From: Aureimonas sp. Leaf427
Lineage (GTDB): Bacteria; Pseudomonadota; Alphaproteobacteria; Rhizobiales; Rhizobiaceae
Direction: 5' to 3'
Assembly (NCBI RefSeq): GCF_001425485.1
Contig: NZ_LMQW01000004.1
Location: 62,001 to 126,000, forward strand
Length of the DNA: 64,000 nt
The translations under genes were made by a program, and so were the position numbers. How positions within the stretch are numbered: position 1 is the first letter of the stretch; the number at the start of each line of letters is the position of its first letter. Below, piece after piece: positions 1 through 7,636 of this stretch. The notes under the pieces were generated by a model. It saw only the letters and a program-made list of their open reading frames with translations. It ran no database searches and had not been told where the DNA came from.

Positions 1-386
1 TCGCGATCCTCGGCGTCCTCGCCCTGATCGGCATCCTCATTCGAAACTCGGTCATCCTCGTCGTGCAGATCGAGGATCACATCAGGGACGGCCACGACAA
101 ATGGGATGCCGTGCTCGACGCGACCGAGCACCGGATGCGGCCGATCCTGCTCACGGCCGCCGCCGCCTCGCTCGCGCTGATCCCGATCTCGCGCGAGATC
201 TTCTGGGGGCCGATGGCCTACGCCATGATGGGCGGCATCGTCGTCGGCACGGTGCTGACGCTGCTCTTCCTGCCCGCGCTCTACGTCGCCTGGTTCCGCA
301 TCAAGCCGCCAAAGACGGACGCCTCGGCCTCGACGGATGCTCCGGCGGCGCATCACGGCGGAGAGGCCCCCGCGCCCGCGGCCTGA
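1..386 (+). CDS. RND efflux transporter, C-terminal end (partial)
   Basis: This is the last part of an RND-family inner-membrane pump (AcrB/MexB/CzcA superfamily), cut by the left window edge; reading starts at base 3 in frame and about 127 residues are visible. The stretch GILIRNSVILVVQIEDH, followed by MRPILLTAAAASLALIP and a final hydrophobic helix ending in LLFLPALYVAWF, is the classic last transmembrane block of these proton-driven drug or metal exporters. The tail after the last helix is short, alanine-rich and polar, as usual for the cytoplasmic end. Substrate cannot be told from this fragment. A strong hairpin follows the stop codon. Family membership is firm; drug versus metal specificity is open. 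Confidence 0.9.
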   Translation, partial: AILGVLALIGILIRNSVILVVQIEDHIRDGHDKWDAVLDATEHRMRPILLTAAAASLALIPISREIFWGPMAYAMMGGIVVGTVLTLLFLPALYVAWFRIKPPKTDASASTDAPAAHHGGEAPAPAA

Positions 387-414
387 CGAAAACGGCTCGG
401 CATTCTTGAAACGC

Positions 415-447
415 GAAGGGCGCGGACGATCATCGTCCGCGCCCTTC
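415..447. terminator. Bidirectional terminator hairpin between convergent genes
   Basis: A perfect inverted repeat with 16-base arms (415-430 and 432-447) and a single central base lies between the RND pump stop codon at 386 and the stop codon of the convergent gene at 473. The arms read GAAGGGCGCGGACGAT and its complement. There is no long T tract, but the position between convergent genes and the GC-rich stem make a shared terminator the obvious reading. Confidence 0.75.
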
Positions 448-472
448 CGATTTGCGACCCGCAGCTTCCTCG

Positions 473-2014
473 TCAGACGACGAGGTCGATCAGGAAAGGC
501 CCCTCGCGCCGGAAACTGCCGCGAAGGAGATCGGCGCATTCGTCCAGCGTCGTTGCCCGCGCCGCTTCGACGCCCATCCCTTCCGCGATCTTCACCCAGT
601 CGAGCCCGGGATTGCCGAGATCGAGCATGGCCATGGCGGTCGCGCCGGGTCTGGCGCCGACGGCCTCGTATTCCCCGATGAGGATCTGGTAGCGCCGGTT
701 GTTGAGGAGGATCGTCGTCACCGGCAGCTTCTCTCGCGCCTGTGTCCAGAGCGACTGCACCGTGTACATGGCCGAGCCGTCCGCCTGGAGGCTGAGGACG
801 CGCCGGTCCCGGCCGGCGGCGATGGAGGCGCCCGTCGCCACCGGCATGCCGTCGCCGATCGCGCCGCCCGTCAGCTGCAGCCAGTCATGCGGGGCGGCCG
901 CATGGGTCACGCCGTAGAAGCTCCATCCGTAGGTGAGACTCTCGTCGGAGACGATCGCATTCTCCGGCAGGAGCGCGGCGACCACGCGCGCCAGCCCTTC
1001 CGGCGTCGGCGCGCCCCGCGCGATCTCCGTCACGGGGCCGGGATCGTCGAAGGGCACGTGCGGCGCGTCCAGCGCCTCGGCGAGAGCCTCCAGCGCCGCC
1101 TCGCTGTCCTGCTCGTAGCGGCAGAGCGTGTGGATCTCGGCATCGGGCCGGTGCTGGACGGAGGGCTTTCCGGGATAGGCGAAGAAGCCGACCGGCGGTT
1201 TAGCGCTGACGAGCACGATCTGCCGGAAGGGCGCCAAAGCCGCGACCGCGAGGTCGAACGGATAGGGCACGCGGTCGAGCTGCATGCGCCCGCGACCGCG
1301 CTCGATCCGCGCGTTGACATATTCCGCCTTCACCGACGCGCCCGTCGCCTTCGCGATCCGAAAAGCCAGCGCCTGCGCCTTGGCCGTCACGCCGCGCCCG
1401 CCCAGAAGGAGAAGCGTGCCCGGATGGGTGCGAAGGACGCGCGCGGCCGTCTCGATCGCCAGCGGATCGATCGCCGGCGGCGCCGGCGGCGGGTTCACCT
1501 CCGCCACCACGCCGCCCTCGCTCCAGGACGTGTCGGAGGGCAGAATCAGCGTCGCCACCGCGCCCGGCAGCGTGCGCGCCGCCGCGATCGTGGCCGCCGC
1601 GTCCCGTCCGACATCCGCCGCCCGCGCCGAGGTCCGCACGAAGCCGGAGACGGTCCGCGCCATCGCGTCGGTGTCGGCGGTCAGCGGCGCGTCGAAGGGC
1701 CGGTGATAGGTCGCCTGATCGCCCACGATGTTGACGATGCCGCTCCGCGCCCGGCGCGCATTGTGGAGATTGGCCAAGCCGTTGGCGAGGCCGGGCCCGC
1801 AATGGAGCAGCGTCGCGGCGGGCTTTCCGGCCATCCGGAAATAGCCGTCCGCCATGCCGGTGACGACGTTCTCCTGCAACCCCAGCACGCAGCGCATGCC
1901 CGGGATCTGATCGAGCGCCGCCACGAAATGCATCTCGCTCGTGCCGGGATTGGCAAAGCACGTATCGACCCCGCCGCCGAGCAGCGTGCGCACCAGACTT
2001 TCCGCACCGTTCAT
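473..2014 (-). CDS. Thiamine diphosphate-dependent enzyme (acetolactate synthase / benzoylformate decarboxylase type)
   Basis: A 513-residue cytoplasmic enzyme of the ThDP-dependent decarboxylase/carboligase superfamily. The N-terminal pyrimidine-binding domain carries the catalytic glutamate (E48 in LQEN). A central domain follows, and the diphosphate-binding motif is near residues 409-440 (ADGS ... LLNN), which binds ThDP and Mg2+. Sequences of this type are usually annotated as acetolactate synthase large subunit-like, but no small regulatory subunit lies beside it, so a catabolic 2-oxo-acid decarboxylase is at least as likely. Start chosen at 2014 because GGAGGAGA sits just upstream; an in-frame extension to 2140 has no ribosome site. 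It is a single gene, divergent from the LysE exporter. Superfamily is secure, substrate is not. Confidence 0.85.
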   Translation of the reverse strand: MNGAESLVRTLLGGGVDTCFANPGTSEMHFVAALDQIPGMRCVLGLQENVVTGMADGYFRMAGKPAATLLHCGPGLANGLANLHNARRARSGIVNIVGDQATYHRPFDAPLTADTDAMARTVSGFVRTSARAADVGRDAAATIAAARTLPGAVATLILPSDTSWSEGGVVAEVNPPPAPPAIDPLAIETAARVLRTHPGTLLLLGGRGVTAKAQALAFRIAKATGASVKAEYVNARIERGRGRMQLDRVPYPFDLAVAALAPFRQIVLVSAKPPVGFFAYPGKPSVQHRPDAEIHTLCRYEQDSEAALEALAEALDAPHVPFDDPGPVTEIARGAPTPEGLARVVAALLPENAIVSDESLTYGWSFYGVTHAAAPHDWLQLTGGAIGDGMPVATGASIAAGRDRRVLSLQADGSAMYTVQSLWTQAREKLPVTTILLNNRRYQILIGEYEAVGARPGATAMAMLDLGNPGLDWVKIAEGMGVEAARATTLDECADLLRGSFRREGPFLIDLVV

Positions 2015-2187
2015 GTCGTCTCCTCCATCTCGGCGACGATGGAACCAGACATGGACGCCGAACGGAACCTCCGGGCGGACGGTGGCCGAGGTTTCTTGCC
2101 GCCGACGCGGTTCGGCGAGCCTTCGCAAAAGGACTTGCACCGCCGCGACCGGCGTGGATTGCTGAAGCTTCCAACAGGAGAAACGTT

Positions 2188-2823
2188 ATGTCGCTCGAAC
2201 ATTGGCTGGCCTTCGTCGCGGCGTCTGCCGTTCTCCTCGCCATTCCGGGGCCGACGATCCTTCTCGTCATCTCCTACGCGCTGGGCCATGGACGAAAGGC
2301 CGCGTCCTCGACGGTCGCAGGCGTGGCGCTCGGCGACTTTACCGCGATGACCGCCTCCATGCTGGGGCTCGGCGCGCTGCTGGCGACCTCGGCCGCCCTC
2401 TTCACGGCGCTGAAATGGATCGGGGCCGCCTATCTCGTTTATCTCGGCATCAAGCTCTGGCGCGCGCCGGTCTCCCCCGGCGGCGTCGACGCCGCCGTCG
2501 AGGATGCGCCGACGGAACGGCCGCTCCGTATCTTCCTGCACACCTACGTGGTGACGGCGCTGAACCCGAAGAGCATCATCTTCTTCGTCGCCTTCCTCCC
2601 CCAGTTCCTCGACACCTCGCGCCCGCTCCTGCAGCAGATGGTCGTCTTCGAGGTGACGTTCCTCGTTCTCGCCACGCTGAACGCGGCCCTCTACGGCCTC
2701 CTGGCGTCCCTCGCGCGCAACTCCATCCGCCGTCCAGGCGTCCAGCGCGCGGTCAACCGGGTCGGCGGCTCCCTGATGATCGGCGCCGGCGCCCTCGCCG
2801 CCGGCTGGCGCCGCACGGCGTAG
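2188..2823 (+). CDS. LysE/RhtB family amino-acid exporter
   Basis: A 211-residue inner-membrane protein with about six hydrophobic helices. The N-terminal signature IPGPTILLVISYALGHG and the later LNPKSIIFFVAFLPQF are diagnostic of the LysE/RhtB family, which exports amino acids such as homoserine, threonine, lysine or leucine. Length matches the family (about 205-215). An AGGAGA ribosome site precedes the ATG at 2188. Divergent from the ThDP enzyme, sharing a 170-bp intergenic region. The actual substrate cannot be read from the sequence. The stop codon runs straight into an intergenic palindromic repeat. Confidence 0.9.
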   Translation: MSLEHWLAFVAASAVLLAIPGPTILLVISYALGHGRKAASSTVAGVALGDFTAMTASMLGLGALLATSAALFTALKWIGAAYLVYLGIKLWRAPVSPGGVDAAVEDAPTERPLRIFLHTYVVTALNPKSIIFFVAFLPQFLDTSRPLLQQMVVFEVTFLVLATLNAALYGLLASLARNSIRRPGVQRAVNRVGGSLMIGAGALAAGWRRTA

Positions 2824-2901
2824 AGTTTGTCGGGCATCAGCGGAAACCGGCTATTCCGAAAAGACAAACGGAATCAGATGAATACAGAGTCTGACGGAAC
2901 C
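2824..2901 (+). repeat. Intergenic palindromic repeat, copy A (second half degenerate)
   Basis: First of four related elements in this window. The first dyad has outer arms GTTTGTC/GACAAAC around a core with GGAAACCGG and TATTCC. The second dyad seen in the other copies is reduced here to a half (GAGTCTGACGGAACC). The element begins directly after the LysE stop codon. Similar 100-bp mosaic palindromes (for example RIME elements) are known from Rhizobiales; assignment to a named family needs alignment. Confidence 0.7.
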
Positions 2902-3110
2902 CTCGGCGCCCGCGTTCCGGCGTTACATCACCGGGATGCTCCAAAGACTCGCCAGACGGGCTGACTCGCCGGGGCTCGGCACGAGGGGACGCCGTTTCCC
3001 GGCGAGCTAGGACCTTGCTCACGCCGGAAAAGCTCGCCACTTGGTCGCGTGGCGGGTCGAATATGATAGCGTCTCAGGCAGCATTTATCTGGGACGCTTA
3101 GTAGTTCGGA

Positions 3111-3656
3111 ATGATCGAATTTATTGACAGCTATCTGAAGTCTCCAACCCTCGCGATCGTGGTCGGCTTCCTCTTTACGATAGTGCTTCCTCGATTGTGG
3201 AAGGCAATCACAAAAGTATTTTATCAAATCCTTCGGCACTCAAACGACCGAGTGTCAGAGATATTTCTTACATGGGAGATTGAGAAAATCCTTCATGCCC
3301 GCACCGAAATAAAAGAAAATCGCTTTATATACTCCTTTCATTTAATGAATACAAAATTCATTTTTTGGTCAATTGCATCTGTTGGAACGTATATATTCGC
3401 AATTCAGGCTGTATATGAATCGACAGATGGCGATCCAATAAGGGTTATAGTATGGATGTTTTTCTTTTACTGTGTCGCCGGCATGGCGCGGAATGCCCTC
3501 AAGATTGCGATGTCGATGGCTTTAGTGGAAAATCTTGAGAAGGAACTCAGCAATAACATTGCTAATTCAAAAATTCTGAAACGACGTGGATATGCGATTA
3601 AACCCAAATATCAATCTCTTTTAGACTCTGCTAATCGGGATGGGGAATTTCCATAA
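3111..3656 (+). CDS. AT-rich membrane protein of unknown function
   Basis: A 181-residue protein I do not recognise. Hydrophobic segments lie at about residues 10-30 (LAIVVGFLFTIVLP), 75-95 (FWSIASVGTYIFAI) and 103-122 (VIVWMFFFYCVAG), so it is probably an inner-membrane protein with two to three spanning helices and a charged C-terminal tail. The base composition is strikingly different from every neighbour: long A/T-rich runs and codons such as ATA, AAA and TTT that are rare elsewhere in the window. This points to recent transfer. It ends 10 bp before the stop of a convergent membrane-protein gene and lies beside two tRNA genes. No strong ribosome site precedes the ATG. Confidence 0.6.
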   Translation: MIEFIDSYLKSPTLAIVVGFLFTIVLPRLWKAITKVFYQILRHSNDRVSEIFLTWEIEKILHARTEIKENRFIYSFHLMNTKFIFWSIASVGTYIFAIQAVYESTDGDPIRVIVWMFFFYCVAGMARNALKIAMSMALVENLEKELSNNIANSKILKRRGYAIKPKYQSLLDSANRDGEFP

Positions 3657-3665
3657 TCGGTGCGC

Positions 3666-4140
3666 TTAAATACCGAGTCGGAGGAAATTTAAGATCTCAG
3701 CTACTCCGCCAATAAGGCAGTAAAGCGCGATTGTAGCCATTGAGATCGCCATCCATCTAGATGCGGTTACTTTGGCACCGAGATCATCGTCGTCTTTCGG
3801 CCACGCCTCTGACGTCTCGATCATACGAGGGTCCGCCCAATTATCGTAGACCTCTGTCGCAAACGACCAGTTGAACCATGTTGCCGCCCCGGCGACGAAG
3901 GTGAAGCCGATGCCTGCCACGAACCATGCTCCGGCAGCCATAAAGAGCGGCTTCGCCAAAGTATCCAACTGGGTGATTGCGACAATCGAACCGCCATTCA
4001 TCAGAAGGAGCCAGTTCAGGAGCCAACGCCCATAAGCGACTTGCGCTTCAAACGCTCGTTGCCGGAGATCAATAAAGCTGTCGAAATGTGCCCGTGCGAC
4101 GCGCTTTGTAAGCTTCAGAGGCTTCGTCAGGTTCAGCCAT
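3666..4140 (-). pseudogene. Small membrane protein gene with an apparent frameshift
   Basis: The intact downstream frame gives 111 residues from an ATG at 4001, but the same frame stays open upstream to 4139 and encodes convincing protein (FDSFIDLRQRAFEAQVAYG) without any usable start. In the neighbouring frame an ATG at 4140, with GGAG eight bases upstream, starts MAEPDEASEAYKARR before a stop at 4069. Removing one base from the CCC at 4091-4093 fuses the two into a 157-residue protein with about three hydrophobic helices (near 38-58, 65-87 and 125-150). So this is a one-base insertion in this strain, or a sequencing error in a homopolymer. Function unknown. A LexA box lies 72 bases upstream of the ATG. 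Confidence 0.6.
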
Positions 4141-4570
4141 TAATCGGTCTCCATAGGGGGCTTTGATCGGTGCGCGGACGAATCATATCAATCGCCCGCG
4201 ATATTGACCATGTTCCCTATTTGTTCCGATCATGCCGCATGAGTCGTTCGGTACGAACTCTCAGGGAAGCCATGCATCGGCATATGGACGTCGAGGTTCA
4301 GTGCTGAGCCTTTCGGCATTCGGCGCACTTCGTCGCGTCAGACCTCTTGCCGATCGCGAAGACCGTCAGCGTCGAGGAGCGGGCTTCAGATGCTTTCACT
4401 GCTAAAGCGACCAGTTCCGCGCCTATCCCCGCGAGATCGCGAGCAATACGGAGCACGTCATCATCTATCGGCCATGGTCTCGATGTACAGGTTCCATACG
4501 CCGGAAAACTGTTCCGGCTGCCTGTTCCGGCGAATCAATAAATATATGATTTTATTTGGGAATAGGACGC
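4141..4570. other. Intergenic stretch with SOS box; no confident gene
   Basis: About 430 bp between the frameshifted membrane-protein gene and tRNA-Gln. It holds a perfect LexA box (4212-4226) and is more AT-rich near 4540-4565. Short frames on both strands resemble nothing I know. The only one with protein-like character is a minus-strand frame at 4298-4456 that would need a GTG start (begins VLRIARDLAGIGAELVALAV) and has no clear ribosome site. Confidence 0.5.
4212..4226. promoter_or_regulatory. LexA (SOS) box, GTTC-N7-GTTC
   Basis: The direct repeat GTTCCCTATTTGTTC matches exactly the GTTC-N7-GTTC operator established for LexA in Alphaproteobacteria. It lies 72 bases upstream of the ATG at 4140 on the minus strand, in promoter-like AT-richer DNA. 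The nearest plausible target is therefore the small membrane-protein gene; no recognisable DNA-repair gene follows on the plus strand. A chance match is possible, but exact eight-base agreement with correct spacing in an intergenic position is uncommon. Confidence 0.6.
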
Positions 4571-4645
<75 letters not shown>

Positions 4646-4828
4646 ATGCCGGTCGGGCCGGGGCCGTTTCATAGCGGGGTCGGGGCGTGCTGGCAACGGT
4701 GCTGCGAGGGACTCGGGTGGCAGCGCGTGCGTCGGCCCGGTCGAGGGCGCGAAACCGGAATGCCGATCGTCCTCACTTGTCGCTTGCAGGGCGCGGGAAG
4801 GGTCGCTATAGACGGCTCCGCACGGTCA

Positions 4829-4905
4829 CGGAGTGTAGCGCAGCCTGGTAGCGCACCTCGTTCGGGACGAGGGGGTCGCAGGTTCGAATCCTGCCACTCC
4901 GACCA
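4829..4905 (+). tRNA. tRNA-Pro (anticodon CGG)
   Basis: The acceptor CGGAGTG pairs with CACTCCG, followed by A and an encoded CCA. The anticodon stem CCTCG/CGAGG encloses TTCGGGA, giving anticodon CGG (proline). The T arm reads GGTTCGAATCC. Length 77 nt. It lies on the opposite strand to tRNA-Gln, 183 bp away. Confidence 0.95.
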
Positions 4906-5049
4906 TGCGCTTCAAAGCTTCCCGAAGGCCGAGCGTTTCCACTTTCAAGACATCAGCATCGACGACATCGGTACGCCGCCGCTGTGTCATCATGTCGCCG
5001 GACTCCCACCCTGGATCGGATCGCGATCCGTCCGTCTCGGGCAAGTCCC

Positions 5050-6303
5050 TCACGATCTCGCAAGATCGAGATACATCTCGGCCGATCGGGAGACCGTCGG
5101 CGGGGGGGTGAGATTTCCGGCGAGGGCGGGGCCGAGCGCCTCCTCCATCAGCAGCCGTCGCAGCACATCCGCCAGCGCCCGCGCGTCGCCCGGCTCGAAG
5201 AGGAGCCCGCCCACGCCGTCGCGCACAGCCTCCGCCATGCCGCCGAGGCGGGCGGCGAGGACGGGGCGGCCATGGGCGAAGGCCTCGTCGATGACGAGCG
5301 GGGCGTTCTCCCACCAGAGCGAGGGAACGAGGACCGCGTCGACCGCGGCCATGCGCCCGCCGAGTTCGCCGCGGGTGTAGGCGCCGCGCCAGCGGAGCAC
5401 GCCCGCCTCGCGCAAGGGCTCGGCGAGCCGCTCGACCAGCGCCCGATACCAGCCCTCCTGCGCTTCGATGCGGCTCGCATTGACCTCCAGGCGGATGCGG
5501 GCGCGATGGACGGGCTCCAGATGATGGAGGGCGGCGAGCGCCAGATGGAGGCCCTTGGGCGGCCGGGCCTGCCCGAAGAAGCCGAGCGCCAACGTCGGGC
5601 CGAAGACGGGCGGCGCGATGGGCTCGCCCGGCCGCGCCATGCCGTTGGCGATCACATGGAGGCGCGCGGGATCGAGGCCCCAGCGGCGATAGCGCTCCGC
5701 GAGAAAGACGGATGGGCCGACGAAGGCGTCGACCTTCGCGAAGGCGGCACGAAAGCGGGCGAGACGCTCGGCGGCGACGGCTTGTCCGTCCTCCGGAAAG
5801 CAGCGGGCGCAAGGCTCGATGCCGCTTTCGGCGCAGAGGGCGCTGGATAGAGGCGGCGCGCCCGGCGAAACCCGGGTGATCATGAGCCCCTGGTTGCGGC
5901 AGATGCCGAGATAGTCGTGCAGCGTCAGAACGATGCGGGCCTTTGGAAGCGCCGATCGGATCTCGGCGATGACGTCGAGGCCGAGATGGACGACATGGTG
6001 GAGAAAGACCACGTCCGGCGAAAACGCCGCCAGAAAGTCCCGAAGCCCCCGCCCCGGCGGCGCCTCGTCCGGCCGGGCCTTCAGAAGCGGCCAATCCGCG
6101 ATGTCGCGGCGGATGAGATACTCGCCAGGACGCAGGCAGCCGATGGCGCCCTGCGGCAGGCGGGGCTCGCCGGTCCGCGCCAGGAAGCGCGCTTCGCCGA
6201 TGTCGGGGTGAACCGAAAGCCCCTGAAAGAGCGCGTAGGCCGCGAGTTCGCCGCCCCCGGGGCCGAAATCGGGATGGCCATGGGAGACGACCAGCGCTCT
6301 CAT
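5050..6303 (-). CDS. GT4-family glycosyltransferase, third gene of the type I secretion operon
   Basis: A 417-residue GT-B fold glycosyltransferase, expected to move a sugar from a nucleotide donor to a glycan or protein acceptor in the cytoplasm. The N-terminal domain opens VVSHGHPDFGPGGGELAAY; the C-terminal donor-binding domain has VLVPSLWWENAPLVIDEAF and GRPVLAARLGGMAE, the usual GT4 E-x7-E region. A cysteine pattern C-x7-C-x2-C (CAESGIEPCARCFPE) lies near residue 155. It is clearly paralogous to the enzyme at 17070-18380. The start lies 7 bp after the stop of the secretion adaptor gene, so the three genes are almost certainly one transcript. That links a glycosyltransferase directly to a type I exporter. 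Acceptor unknown. Confidence 0.85.
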   Translation of the reverse strand: MRALVVSHGHPDFGPGGGELAAYALFQGLSVHPDIGEARFLARTGEPRLPQGAIGCLRPGEYLIRRDIADWPLLKARPDEAPPGRGLRDFLAAFSPDVVFLHHVVHLGLDVIAEIRSALPKARIVLTLHDYLGICRNQGLMITRVSPGAPPLSSALCAESGIEPCARCFPEDGQAVAAERLARFRAAFAKVDAFVGPSVFLAERYRRWGLDPARLHVIANGMARPGEPIAPPVFGPTLALGFFGQARPPKGLHLALAALHHLEPVHRARIRLEVNASRIEAQEGWYRALVERLAEPLREAGVLRWRGAYTRGELGGRMAAVDAVLVPSLWWENAPLVIDEAFAHGRPVLAARLGGMAEAVRDGVGGLLFEPGDARALADVLRRLLMEEALGPALAGNLTPPPTVSRSAEMYLDLARS

Positions 6304-6310
6304 CGCCGCC

Positions 6311-7636
6311 TCACCGCTCGCGGAAGGCTTCGTCGAGATTCTCGGCCACGGGCGCGACGAGATACTGGAGCACGGTCCGCCCGGCGGTCGGCAGGATGAC
6401 GGAGGCCTCCATGCCCGCCGAAAGCTTGCCGCGGATTTCCTCCGGCACGTCGTCGCGCCCGACCGAGACCTCGATCGAGAAATAGGGCGGAATGGCCGGA
6501 TTGGCTTCCGCGATGGCGTCGCGCGAGACGTAGCGCAGCGTACCCGGGATCATCTCGCGCTTGTACTTCATCAGCGCGCCGAGATTGATCTTGGCCGCCA
6601 TCCCCTCCTTCACGCGGTCGATGTCGGAGGGCGTAATCTTGCCCTTCACGACGAAGCGGTCGGAATCGGGCACGATGTCGAGAATGGGCTCGCTCGGCCG
6701 GATCACGCCGCCGACGGTGAAGATGCGCATCTGCTGCACCGTGCCGGAGGCGGGCGAGCGGATGGCCGAGCGGGCAAGCATGTCGAGCGCGACCTGCCGC
6801 TCCTGGCGGAACTGCGAGATCTGCTTGCCCAGTTCCACCAGCGCGTTCGAGGCCTCTTGCCGATAGTCGCGCCGCAGGGCCTCGCGGCGCTGCTTCAGCT
6901 CGCCGATCTTGTCGGCGGCCTTCTGCGCATCGTTGCGCGATTTGGAGGCGACGCTCTCGAACTGCACCTTCTGGCGCTCCAGCGCCGTCACGCGGCTCAT
7001 CGGCACCAGCCCCTTGGCGAGCAGCGGGCGGACCGATTTCAGCTCCTTCATCACGGTGGCGAGCTGCGCGCTGGCCGAAGCCTCGTCGAGGCGCGTCTGC
7101 TCGATGTCGTTGCGGATCTGCTTCTCCTGCGTGTCGAGAAGCTCGATCGAGCTCTTCAGCACGAGCTTGCGGATTTCGAACTCGCGGTGATTGTCGTCGA
7201 TCTCGTTGCCCTCGCCGGGGCCGAGCAGGCTCTTCACCTCGTCGGAGACGACCATGTAATCGACGAGGTCGCGCTGGGCGACGAGGCGCGCTTCGGTGGC
7301 GAGCGCGGTGGCCAGCGATTTGGAGACGGCGGTCGCAGAGGCCTCGAAGCGCGTCGTGTCGAGGCGCACCAGCGTCTGCCCCTCCTCCACCCGGTCGCCG
7401 TCGCGCACCAGGATTTCCGAGACGATGCCGCCCTCCAGATGCTGCACGGTCTTGCGGTTGGCCTCCATCGAGAACGTGCCCTGCACCACGACGGCGGAAT
7501 CGATATGGGCGAAGGCCGCCCAGGTTCCGCCGACGCCGACGGAGAGGAAGAGCACGAGAAAGCCCAGACGCAGCGAAGCCCGCCAGTCTGTGGCGGGCTC
7601 GGGCGCGGCGGCAAGGGCGGGGAGCGCGAGGGTCAC
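6311..7636 (-). CDS. Type I secretion periplasmic adaptor (HlyD/PrsE family)
   Basis: A 441-residue membrane fusion protein that bridges the inner-membrane ABC exporter and an outer-membrane TolC-like channel. A short cytoplasmic N terminus is followed by one membrane helix at about 28-47 (LGFLVLFLSVGVGGTWAAF), a biotinyl-lipoyl-like half (QHLEGGIVSEILVRDGD), a long coiled-coil region (about 120-290), the second lipoyl half (IRSPASGTVQQMRIFTVGG) and a beta-barrel domain. QHLEGGIV is typical of the PrsE/EprE type. It starts with GTG at 7636, overlapping the exporter stop by four bases (GTGA). No TolC gene is in the window, so the outer-membrane partner is encoded elsewhere. Confidence 0.93.
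   Translation of the reverse strand: MTLALPALAAAPEPATDWRASLRLGFLVLFLSVGVGGTWAAFAHIDSAVVVQGTFSMEANRKTVQHLEGGIVSEILVRDGDRVEEGQTLVRLDTTRFEASATAVSKSLATALATEARLVAQRDLVDYMVVSDEVKSLLGPGEGNEIDDNHREFEIRKLVLKSSIELLDTQEKQIRNDIEQTRLDEASASAQLATVMKELKSVRPLLAKGLVPMSRVTALERQKVQFESVASKSRNDAQKAADKIGELKQRREALRRDYRQEASNALVELGKQISQFRQERQVALDMLARSAIRSPASGTVQQMRIFTVGGVIRPSEPILDIVPDSDRFVVKGKITPSDIDRVKEGMAAKINLGALMKYKREMIPGTLRYVSRDAIAEANPAIPPYFSIEVSVGRDDVPEEIRGKLSAGMEASVILPTAGRTVLQYLVAPVAENLDEAFRER

Noticed and set aside
452-2350. A 632-codon plus-strand frame over the ThDP enzyme
   Set aside because: It is an antisense shadow of the GC-rich gene on the other strand; arginine-rich translation without any family pattern, while the minus frame has clear motifs.
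4508-4530. A second GTTC...GTTC pair near 4510-4527
   Set aside because: The spacing is nine bases, not the seven required for an alphaproteobacterial LexA box.
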